Below are positions 1 through 4,838 of a stretch of DNA of 5,270 nucleotides, piece by piece. The position numbers and the translations under genes were made by a program. Every line of letters begins with the position of its first letter. The stretch's first letter is position 1. Source of the DNA: Thermomicrobiales bacterium. Its GTDB lineage: Bacteria; Chloroflexota; Chloroflexia; Thermomicrobiales; UBA6265. The notes under the pieces are model-generated. The model was not told the DNA's origin and did not search any database. It worked only from the letters and a program-made list of their open reading frames with translations. The stretch is taken from assembly GCA_025928535.1 (NCBI GenBank), contig JAICJJ010000246.1, positions 1 to 5,270 on the forward strand. Reading direction: 5' to 3'.

Positions 1-2
1 GC

Positions 3-668
3 CACGACCTGCACGCCATCGCCTACGACGGGATTCCGGCGGCGCAGATCGACCGGGCGGACACGATGGTGATCGCGCCGGGGCAGCGGGTCGATCTGCT
101 CGTTCAGGCGGGCGCGGCCGGCGCGTACGCCTTGCATGCCGCCGCCAACGATCAGGGCTACCCGTCGCCGACCGGCCCGCTGGCGCACGTCGTCGTCGCC
201 GGCGATCCCTTGTCGATGAACCTGCCGACCGCGCTCCCCGCGCCGCCGCACGCGCCGATCGCCGACGCCGAATTGACCGGCAGCCGCCGCCTCAAACTCT
301 CCACGATCGAGCCGGAAGCGCCCGCTTCGGCGTCCTATCCGGAATTCGCCTTCATGGTCGACGACATGCTGTTCGACCCGAACCGCGTCGATCAGCGGTT
401 GAAGTTGGGCGCGGTCGAAGAATGGACGATCGTCAACGCCGATCCGAGCGACCACGTATTTCACATTCACACCAACCCGTTCCAGTTGACGCAGATCAAC
501 GGCAAGCCGCTGCCGGCGCCGCTCTGGCGCGACACGGCGGTCGTGCCGCGCAACGGCAGCATCGCATTCCGCTCGCGTTTCCTCGATTTCACTGGCAAGT
601 TCGTCCTGCATTGCCACATGCTCAACCACGAAACGCTCGGCATGATGCAGGTGGTCGAGGTCGAATGA
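3..668 (+). CDS. Multicopper oxidase (laccase/CueO-like), C-terminal part; 5' end outside window
   Basis: This is the last 221 residues of a multicopper oxidase, an enzyme class that couples one-electron oxidation of metal ions, phenols or similar substrates to reduction of O2 to water. It is usually exported. The reading frame is open from base 3 with no start codon required, so the N-terminal cupredoxin domain(s) lie left of the window. The C-terminal cupredoxin domain shows the expected ligands. An HxxHxH motif (fragment residues 151, 154, 156) serves the type 1 and trinuclear coppers. The block HCHMLNHETLGM (residues 203-214) has the Cys of the type 1/type 3 bridge, the flanking type 3 histidines, the second type 1 His and the axial Met. 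The protein ends a few residues later (MQVVEVE), as is usual when no extra tail is present. The domain looks intact. Substrate and subfamily cannot be decided from this part. No functional link to the pqq genes is evident, and they are transcribed toward it. Confidence 0.93.
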   Translation, partial: HDLHAIAYDGIPAAQIDRADTMVIAPGQRVDLLVQAGAAGAYALHAAANDQGYPSPTGPLAHVVVAGDPLSMNLPTALPAPPHAPIADAELTGSRRLKLSTIEPEAPASASYPEFAFMVDDMLFDPNRVDQRLKLGAVEEWTIVNADPSDHVFHIHTNPFQLTQINGKPLPAPLWRDTAVVPRNGSIAFRSRFLDFTGKFVLHCHMLNHETLGMMQVVEVE

Positions 669-894
669 CGGTCGCGCGTCAACCGAAATCGAATCTTGGC
701 AAATGATGGAATTGATTTCGGCTAAATTCATTCCGCTCGCGGCAGGTTCCAGTTCGATTTTCGCCTGTTGGGACCGGTGACCGGCGGCTGGCGCATCAGT
801 CTCGTGGTATCCAGCACTGGCGCCCATAGGCAAGACACGCGCACGGAATGGCGTCGCCGCGCTGCGGCGCGGCCTTCGTCTCTTCGTCGCGGTC

Positions 895-903
895 TGCTAG
901 TGT
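895..903 (+). promoter_or_regulatory. Possible extended -10 promoter for the Cys-rich gene
   Basis: TGCTAGTGT has the form of an extended -10 element (TG, one base, TAGTGT). It would place transcription start near 910, about 45 nt before the ATG at 954. The matching -35 hexamer (TTCGTC, 17 bp upstream) is poor, so this is a weak guess. The only AT-richer stretch in the gap after the oxidase gene (about 691-732) also has TTGGCA and TAAATT, but they are 21 bp apart, too far for a standard promoter. No clear intrinsic terminator follows the oxidase stop codon. I see nothing else in 669-953. Confidence 0.25.
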
Positions 904-953
904 GCCACCGTATTCAATTGGGCCGTGGGTCATCCGGCGCTCGGGAGGCTCAA

Positions 954-1181
954 ATGGCCGGCGCTCGCTTCGATCGTCTCGCGACGACGTGGGGAACGCC
1001 GCCCTCCCGGCGTCAGTTCGTTGGCGGCCTCCTCGCCAGCGCGTTCCGTGTTGAGGACGCGAGCCCGAGCGGCGCCGCCTGCGCCACCGATGCCGACTGT
1101 TCCCGGGGGCAGGAGTGCTTCGCGTGCAGCGGCATGCCCCCGAACTTCCAATTCGCCTGCTATCCGCTCTGCGGCGCCTGA
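954..1181 (+). CDS. Small Tat-exported Cys-rich protein, function unknown
   Basis: The product is a 75-residue protein that I cannot assign to a named family. The start is ATG 954, chosen because GGGAGG (943-948) sits 5 nt upstream; the frame is open further upstream but without coding character. Residues 1-17 are a polar n-region (MAGARFDRL...). Residues 18-31 carry a twin-arginine motif and a short hydrophobic stretch (SRRQFVGGLLASAF), typical of a Tat leader, although no strong signal-peptidase site is obvious. Residues 40-75 contain all six cysteines (43, 49, 55, 58, 69, 73; spacing C-x5-C-x5-C-x2-C-x10-C-x3-C) with a 'CATDADC' motif, suggesting a disulfide-stabilised or metal-binding mini-domain outside the cytoplasm. 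From memory, Thermomicrobia-type Chloroflexota encode many short proteins with similar 'RFD..SRR..LGGLL' leaders and Cys-rich tails, so this may belong to that loosely defined group. It lies alone between the oxidase gene and the convergent 3' end of the pqq operon. Confidence 0.72.
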   Translation: MAGARFDRLATTWGTPPSRRQFVGGLLASAFRVEDASPSGAACATDADCSRGQECFACSGMPPNFQFACYPLCGA

Positions 1182-1280
1182 TCCGAACGCCCAGCGCTCC
1201 GGGCCAAATGCCGAGCCTTGCCGACAACGCGCCCCGACTGCAGCCACCACAGTTTCGGCCGTGCCAGTCCATGACACGCT

Positions 1281-2384
1281 CTAATCGAGTGCGCGCGGCG
1301 CGCTCCATCGATACGCCAACGCCGGCGCCGAATCGGCCGCTGGCGCGGCATTGGCGGTCCGGACGGCGGCATCGATCAACGCGCGCTGGGGCGACAAGCG
1401 ACAAACCGGATCGGTCGCCCACGCGTCGCCCGTCACTTGCAATGCCTGACAGCGGCAGCCGCCGAAATCGACCTCCCGCCGCGGACAACTCCGACACGGC
1501 TCGCGCATCCATGCCGCGCCTCGGAACGCGTCGAACAGCGCCGATTCGCGCCAGATCGAATCCAGCGGGCGCCGCCGCACGTTGTCGATGGGAAACGTCG
1601 CGCCAAATTGACTGGCCGCGGGGCATGGCAGCACGTCGCCGTTTGGCGTCACGGTCAACTGTCGCCGGCCCCATCCGCCCATGCACGGCTTTGGGTAGTC
1701 CTCGTAGTAATCGGGCACGACGTAAATGATCTCCATGCGCTCCGCCAATCGCTCGCGCGCGGCCTGGACCAGCGGCTCCGCTCGCTCCAGTTGCGCGCGC
1801 GTCGGCAGCAGCGCCGCCCGATTGCGCAACGCCCAGCCGTAATACTGGGTGTTCGCCAACTCGAGGCGGTCGGCCGCCAATTCCTCCGCCACCGCGAGCA
1901 GCGCCGCGATGTCGTCGATATTCTGCCGGTGCAAGACGACGTTGAGCGTCAGCGGGAACCCGAGCGCCTTGACCAGACGCGCCGCGGCGAGTTTCGCATC
2001 GTAGGATCGTGTTCCCGCGATGCGGTCGGATCGCTCGCGATCGGCCGCTTGCAAACTGATCTGCACGTGATCGAGCCCGGCCGCCCGCAGCCGCTCCGCC
2101 AGCACCGGCGTCAGGCCAATGCCGCTCGTGATCAGGTTCGTGTAGAACCCGAGCGACCGCGCTTCGCCGACGAGCGACGTCAGGTCGGGCCGCTGCAACG
2201 GCTCGCCGCCCGAGAGATGCAACTGGAGCACGCCGAGCGCCCGCGCTTCGGACCAGACGCGGACCCATTCGTCCCGCGTCAATTCGTCGCCGACGTCGAC
2301 CAACGCGAGCGGATTGGAGCAATAGGGGCAGTGCAACGGACAACGGTGCGTCAATTCCGCGAGGAGACCAACCGGATCAAGCAT
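1281..2384 (-). CDS. pqqE: PqqE, radical SAM/SPASM enzyme that crosslinks PqqA
   Basis: PqqE is a cytoplasmic radical-SAM enzyme that forms the carbon-carbon bond between Glu16 and Tyr20 of PqqA, the first step of PQQ synthesis, with PqqD as peptide chaperone. The 367-residue product is slightly short for a family of roughly 370-390. The opening segment (LLAELTHRCPLHCPYCSNPL) contains the CxxxCxxC cluster motif (C15, C19, C22), and SGGEP follows at 58-62. The C-terminal SPASM domain has every auxiliary-cluster ligand at the spacing I recall for Methylobacterium PqqE: C234, C254, C310 and C312 for AuxI, and C297, C300, D306 and C328 for AuxII, including the unusual Asp. The start is ATG 2384. 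It gives the family N-terminus, has GAGGAG-type sequence upstream, and overlaps the pqqD stop by 8 nt (ATGCTTGA), implying translational coupling. The frame is open up to 2522 but that part is pqqD shadow. This is the last gene of the operon; about 100 nt separate it from the convergent Cys-rich gene. Confidence 0.97.
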   Translation of the reverse strand: MLDPVGLLAELTHRCPLHCPYCSNPLALVDVGDELTRDEWVRVWSEARALGVLQLHLSGGEPLQRPDLTSLVGEARSLGFYTNLITSGIGLTPVLAERLRAAGLDHVQISLQAADRERSDRIAGTRSYDAKLAAARLVKALGFPLTLNVVLHRQNIDDIAALLAVAEELAADRLELANTQYYGWALRNRAALLPTRAQLERAEPLVQAARERLAERMEIIYVVPDYYEDYPKPCMGGWGRRQLTVTPNGDVLPCPAASQFGATFPIDNVRRRPLDSIWRESALFDAFRGAAWMREPCRSCPRREVDFGGCRCQALQVTGDAWATDPVCRLSPQRALIDAAVRTANAAPAADSAPALAYRWSAPRALD

Positions 2385-2670
2385 TTCCTGCCTGCTCCTC
2401 CGCGAATTCGAGCAGACGCCTGGCGGCCAGCCGGCCAAGAAACGTCGCCACATCCTGATCGACCGGCCGTTCGTAGCGCCGGCCCAATTCCTCGGCGATG
2501 TCGGCGACGGAGCGCTCGCCATTGCAGAGCGCGGCGATGGCGGCCCCGGTCTCGTTCAGCACGAGCGCGCCTTCCGGGGCGAGCAACACCTGCTTGCCGC
2601 GCACGGGGTCCCACTGCAACCGGACAAACGGCCGAAATCGCGGCCGCGCCGCTGGCCTGATGCCGCTCAC
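2377..2670 (-). CDS. pqqD: PqqD, PqqA-binding peptide chaperone
   Basis: PqqD is a small RiPP-recognition protein that binds the PqqA precursor tightly and delivers it to PqqE. The 97-residue product matches the usual length of about 90. Characteristic blocks are visible: P-x-F-x-P-x-VRLQWD (about residues 10-21), [20 protein letters not shown] (23-42), and the helical part [21 protein letters not shown] (47-67). It starts with GTG at 2670, which overlaps the pqqC stop as GTGA (4 nt), so translation is probably coupled to pqqC. It ends with an 8-nt overlap into pqqE. It is a free-standing protein rather than the PqqCD or PqqDE fusion seen in some bacteria. Confidence 0.95.
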   Translation of the reverse strand: MSGIRPAARPRFRPFVRLQWDPVRGKQVLLAPEGALVLNETGAAIAALCNGERSVADIAEELGRRYERPVDQDVATFLGRLAARRLLEFAEEQAGNA

Positions 2671-3362
2671 GGTTCGGCGCTGGCGCCGTCATACGCGCGG
2701 TCGATCGCGTCGAGCAGGCTCCAGAGCACATCGCATTTGAACGCCAGCGCGGCGATCGCCCGGTCTTGCTGCTCGCGCGTGCGGCAATGCGCGACCGTCA
2801 GATCGAGCGCATGCGCGGCGTCGCGCGGGGCCTGGGTCAATCGCGCCCGAAAATAGGCGAGTCCGGCGGGATCGATCCACGGATAAAAGCGCTCGAACGC
2901 CGCCAGCCGCTCGCTCATCAGATCGGGCGCGAACAACTCGGTCAGCGACGAGGCGACCGCTTCGACCCAGGGATGCGTTCGGGCGAAGTTGAGGTAGGCG
3001 TCGGCGGCGAAGCGGGCGCCGGGCTGAACGTGGCGTTCGTCGAGGACTTCGTCCCGGCGCAAGCCGACCGCTTCCGCCAGCCGCAGCCAAGCTTCGATCC
3101 CGCCCTCTCCCGGCGCCGCGCCATCGTGATCGACGATCCGCTGCATCCAGCGGCGGCGGATCGCCGGGTCGGGACAGTTGGAGAGAATCGCGGCGTCTTT
3201 GAGCGGGATCGTCTTCTGATAGTAAAAGCGGTTGGCCGTCCAGCCGCGAATCTGATCCGCCCGCAACTCGCCCCGATTCATCCGCATATGAAACGGATGC
3301 TGGTGATGATACCGTCGGGATTGCTCCCGCAGGGCGGCGACGAATGCGTCGGGCGGCAGCAA
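2667..3362 (-). CDS. pqqC: PqqC, cofactorless oxidase for the last step of PQQ synthesis; start uncertain
   Basis: PqqC catalyses ring closure and the eight-electron, O2-dependent oxidation of AHQQ to PQQ without metal or cofactor. The 231-residue product is shorter than Klebsiella PqqC (251) at both ends. Strong blocks include YHHQHPFH (18-25), [20 protein letters not shown] (40-59), DHDG (78-81), GGIEAWLRL (87-95), DAYLNFAR (121-128), SSLTELFAP (138-146) and [13 protein letters not shown] (208-220). Aligned by memory to Klebsiella with an offset of 5, Y18/H19, R45, H79, Y170, R174 and K209 match active-site Y23/H24, R50, H84, Y175, R179 and K214, but position 149 is Met instead of H154. The listed start is TTG 3362, the only plausible in-frame start after a TAA at 3390-3392. 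A far better initiation signal, ATG 3398 with GGAGG 7 nt upstream, lies before that stop: it reads Met-Ala-stop. The TTG has only a weak Shine-Dalgarno. The protein is clearly PqqC; whether it is fully translated or active is less sure. Confidence 0.9.
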   Translation of the reverse strand: MLPPDAFVAALREQSRRYHHQHPFHMRMNRGELRADQIRGWTANRFYYQKTIPLKDAAILSNCPDPAIRRRWMQRIVDHDGAAPGEGGIEAWLRLAEAVGLRRDEVLDERHVQPGARFAADAYLNFARTHPWVEAVASSLTELFAPDLMSERLAAFERFYPWIDPAGLAYFRARLTQAPRDAAHALDLTVAHCRTREQQDRAIAALAFKCDVLWSLLDAIDRAYDGASAEP

Positions 3363-3370
3363 ACGGCCGT

Positions 3371-3388
3371 CCGATCCGGCCGATCCGG
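3371..3388. repeat. Perfect 9-bp tandem duplication between the pqqC ATG and TTG
   Basis: CCGATCCGG occurs twice head to tail (3371-3379 and 3380-3388, plus strand). The unit is three codons, so it does not change the reading frame; within pqqC frame it spells part of Pro-Gly-Ser-Ala-Gly-Ser. It lies in the stretch between the in-frame TAA and the TTG start. This fits a segment under little protein constraint, or a Gly/Ser-rich N-terminal tail if the TAA is an artefact. Confidence 0.8.
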
Positions 3389-3395
3389 GTTAAGC

Positions 3396-3410
3396 CATCG
3401 TCACACCTCC
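3396..3410 (-). promoter_or_regulatory. Strong ribosome binding site and ATG leading to a Met-Ala-stop mini-ORF before pqqC
   Basis: On the minus strand GGAGG (3406-3410) lies within the last codons of pqqB and is followed 7 nt later by ATG (3396-3398), two bases past the pqqB TGA (3401-3403). This is the textbook position for the pqqC start and it is in frame with pqqC. The next codon is GCT and the third is TAA (3390-3392). Ribosomes loaded here would stop after two residues, unless the TAA is a sequencing error or is read through. They could then reinitiate at TTG 3362, about 30 nt downstream. Confidence 0.7.
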
Positions 3411-4318
3411 AGTTCCATCCCGTCGAACGCGACTTCGGCCCTCTGCGCCACGATCGCGCTCCATTCCGGCGAGCCTTCGATCAACGCCGGATTGGTGTTG
3501 TTGAGATGGATGTAAATCGCGCGGCCGATGTCGAGATCCGCCAGGCGCCGCAAACTGCCGTCTTCGCCGCCAATCGGCAGGTGGCCCATGTCTCGCGCGG
3601 TCTTGCGACCCACGCCGAGGCGGATCAACTCGTCGTTGCGCCAGCAGGTTCCATCGAGCAGGAGGCACGAGCAGCCGCGGATCGCGGCGACGACCGCCTC
3701 GCTCAATTCCTGAACGGCCGGCAGGTAGACCAGCGTCCGATCGCTCAGCCGGTCGTTGATGCGAAATCCAACCACCGCTTCCGCGTTCGGCGGGATCGAC
3801 CCGAAGGCGAGCCGTTTCGCCCCGAAGGTGGGGAACGCTTCGCATCGGAGACCGCTCTCGTTTCCTCCCGCCAGGCGCAACGGCATCGGCTGATGCAGGC
3901 GAACCGGCCGCCAATCGACCGCGCAATACGCTTCCAGCGTCCGGAGGAGACCGCTCCCTGTTTCGAGCGCCGCGCGCGTCCACGCCGTGCAATGGAGTTG
4001 CACGCGGCCGGACTCGCGCAAGGAGAGGAGCCCAAGGGTGTGATCCAATTCGGCGTCGCTCAGGACCACGCCCTGAATCGGCGTATGCCGACCGTCGCCG
4101 CGCGGCCAGAGCGACGGCATCTGCAAAATCTGGAGGCGAATGTCGGGCGAGGCGTTGAACAGGAACCAATGGCGATCGTCGGCGCTGACCGCGATCGACG
4201 ACTGGGTGCGCGGCGCCGCGGCCGGTGAGCCGTCTCGCGCGGCGCGGCATTGCGGGCAGTTGCAATTCCATTGCGGAAAGCCGCCGCCAGCGGCCGAACC
4301 GAGGACGCGCACTCGCAT
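3401..4318 (-). CDS. pqqB: PqqB, metallo-beta-lactamase-fold enzyme of PQQ synthesis
   Basis: PqqB belongs to the metallo-beta-lactamase fold and is reported to hydroxylate the tyrosine part of the excised Glu-Tyr unit in PQQ synthesis; older work suggested a role in PQQ export. The 305-residue product is of normal length. The N-terminus carries the family signature RVLGSAAGGGFPQWNCNCP (4-22), with the three-Cys zinc-binding C19-x-C21-x2-C24. Other family blocks are SPDIRLQI (57-64), LSDAELDHTLGLL (86-98) with the metal-site D92/H93, LDGTCW (221-226), MGHLPIGG (244-251) and YIHLNNTNP (269-277). The start is ATG 4318, because it gives the usual N-terminus and has GGAG 7 nt upstream. An upstream in-frame ATG at 4351 would add 11 residues atypical of the family and has no Shine-Dalgarno. 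It begins 111 nt after pqqA, and its stop is two bases from the ATG that precedes pqqC. Confidence 0.96.
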   Translation of the reverse strand: MRVRVLGSAAGGGFPQWNCNCPQCRAARDGSPAAAPRTQSSIAVSADDRHWFLFNASPDIRLQILQMPSLWPRGDGRHTPIQGVVLSDAELDHTLGLLSLRESGRVQLHCTAWTRAALETGSGLLRTLEAYCAVDWRPVRLHQPMPLRLAGGNESGLRCEAFPTFGAKRLAFGSIPPNAEAVVGFRINDRLSDRTLVYLPAVQELSEAVVAAIRGCSCLLLDGTCWRNDELIRLGVGRKTARDMGHLPIGGEDGSLRRLADLDIGRAIYIHLNNTNPALIEGSPEWSAIVAQRAEVAFDGMELEV

Positions 4319-4356
4319 CAGCACGCTCCGCGCCAGCCTGAACGAATGCACCGCAA

Positions 4357-4406
4357 CCGCGCCGCCGACGCATCGCGTCGGAATCGATGCGCCGTGCGCG
4401 GCGCGG
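4357..4406 (-). promoter_or_regulatory. Nested GC-rich hairpins between pqqA and pqqB
   Basis: In the pqqA-pqqB gap the transcript can form an outer 9-bp GC stem (arms 4398-4406 and 4357-4365). It encloses a perfect 6-bp hairpin with a 3-nt loop (4366-4380, CGACGC/GCGTCG) directly against the inner side of one arm, with 17 unpaired bases on the other side. No U-run follows, so it is not a classical intrinsic terminator. By analogy with other pqq operons, where the short pqqA message is much more abundant than the full transcript, I infer a role in mRNA processing, 3'-end protection or partial attenuation. The region is very GC-rich, so chance pairing is possible. Confidence 0.45.
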
Positions 4407-4429
4407 CCGCGGCGCCGAGATCGGTGACC

Positions 4430-4504
4430 TTACCAGTGGCCAGCGTAGGCGGTCACTTCCGCCTCGGCTTCGATCTCTTCGAAATCGGGCGTGATCCACT
4501 CCAT
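4430..4504 (-). CDS. pqqA: PqqA, PQQ precursor peptide (24 residues)
   Basis: PqqA is the ribosomally made peptide whose Glu and Tyr side chains and backbones become PQQ. The 24-residue product begins MEWITPDF and ends EVTAYAGHW. It contains the defining E-x3-Y motif as E16-V-T-A-Y20, the same positions as in well-studied PqqA peptides, and the early W-x-x-P resembles the usual W-x-K-P. The leader is strikingly acidic (seven Asp/Glu, no Lys or Arg), and only four residues follow Tyr20. The start is ATG 4504, since GGAGG (4513-4517) is 8 nt upstream. An in-frame ATG at 4510 would add Met-Arg but would sit only 2 nt from GGAGG. It is the first gene of the operon, immediately upstream of pqqB, which strengthens the call despite its size. 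Confidence 0.93.
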   Translation of the reverse strand: MEWITPDFEEIEAEAEVTAYAGHW

Positions 4505-4510
4505 GCGCAT

Positions 4511-4518
4511 CACCTCCC
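4511..4518 (-). promoter_or_regulatory. Strong ribosome binding site of pqqA
   Basis: GGGAGGTG on the minus strand is a near-perfect Shine-Dalgarno. GGAGG lies 8 nt from ATG 4504, which fixes that start over ATG 4510. Its strength fits a precursor peptide needed in higher amounts than the enzymes. Confidence 0.8.
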
Positions 4519-4683
4519 TTCGTTGAATCGCATCGGAGCGAACGCCGCGTCGATCGGCGCGCGTCGCGCCGCGGTCCCGCGCCAGGACGGCGCCCTGCCG
4601 CCCGGGCGTTCGTCAGCGGGCTGTCGCAATTTGCACGCCCCCGCTCGGCAGACCGCCGACCACTCGAACACCGCGCCATGGTC

Positions 4684-4712
4684 TTGACACCGCCCTCCCC
4701 GTCGCATAGCCT
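4684..4712 (+). promoter_or_regulatory. Predicted sigma-70-type promoter for the solute-binding protein gene
   Basis: A perfect -35 hexamer TTGACA (4684-4689) is followed after 17 bp by TAGCCT (4707-4712), which matches three of six -10 consensus bases including both TA and the final T. Transcription would start near 4719, giving a leader of about 120 nt before ATG 4839 and placing the tandem repeat right at the start of the transcript. Confidence 0.45.
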
Positions 4713-4720
4713 GCGCGCAC

Positions 4721-4760
4721 TTGAGCGAAACATGATCGATTTGCGCGAAACATGCTTGAA
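4721..4760 (+). repeat. 20-bp tandem direct repeat, candidate operator
   Basis: Two head-to-tail 20-bp units, TTGAGCGAAACATGATCGAT and TTGCGCGAAACATGCTTGAA, agree at 16 of 20 positions, with an identical core GCGAAACATG. A period of 20 bp is about two helical turns, so two protein subunits could bind on the same face. An inverted half-site GTTTCG follows at 4769-4774. The repeat begins about 2 nt after the predicted transcription start of the downstream gene, a usual place for a repressor site. The regulator is unknown. Confidence 0.6.
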
Positions 4761-4838
4761 TCGATCGGGTTTCGGTCACGTCAGGCGCAGCGAGGCGCCG
4801 CGGGGGAGCATGGCAGCGACAACGAAGGAGCGTGGACG

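Larger units (their letters stand above)
4505..4838. other. Divergent intergenic control region between pqqA and the solute-binding protein gene
   Basis: This 334-bp stretch has no convincing gene. The pqqA-proximal part (about 4540-4600) is extremely GC-rich and can form short hairpins in a pqqA leader transcript: GGCGCG/CGCGCC with a 3-nt loop (4556-4570), and GCGCC/GGCGC with a 5-nt loop (4579-4593). I could not find a convincing sigma-70-type promoter for pqqA on the minus strand. The right half holds a plus-strand promoter (4684-4712), a tandem repeat (4721-4760) and a small hairpin (4784-4799, GGCGC/GCGCC) in the predicted leader of the downstream gene. Confidence 0.6.

Noticed and set aside
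666..681. Stem TGACG/CGTCA at the oxidase stop codon as a terminator
   Set aside because: Only 5 bp and no U-run follows.
768..1181. 137-residue start for the Cys-rich protein
   Set aside because: The first 62 residues look like random GC-rich translation with no Shine-Dalgarno; ATG 954 has GGGAGG and gives a Tat leader right at the N-terminus.
796..2343. 515-residue open frame on the minus strand
   Set aside because: Arg/Gly/Ala-rich frame-shifted shadow of pqqE; no domain recognisable.
1281..2522. Longer pqqE of 413 residues starting at 2522
   Set aside because: The extra 46 residues lie over pqqD in another frame, are unlike any PqqE N-terminus, and ATG 2384 gives the canonical start with a Shine-Dalgarno and an 8-nt overlap.
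1437..2660. 407-residue open frame on the plus strand, antisense to pqqE/pqqD
   Set aside because: Arg/Gln/Ala-rich antisense shadow typical of high-GC DNA; no start signal or motif.
3344..4228. 294-residue plus-strand frame antisense to pqqB
   Set aside because: Shadow of pqqB with random composition; the minus strand is clearly the coding one.
3401..4351. pqqB starting at ATG 4351 (316 residues)
   Set aside because: No Shine-Dalgarno before it, and the family N-terminus begins at ATG 4318, which has GGAG 7 nt upstream.
4508..4510. Upstream ATG as the pqqA start
   Set aside because: In frame and adds only Met-Arg, but GGAGG would be 2 nt away; ATG 4504 has the ideal 8-nt spacing and puts Glu and Tyr at positions 16 and 20.
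3390..4733. 447-residue minus-strand frame spanning pqqA and pqqB
   Set aside because: Very Arg-rich, crosses two recognised genes in another frame and has no family features.
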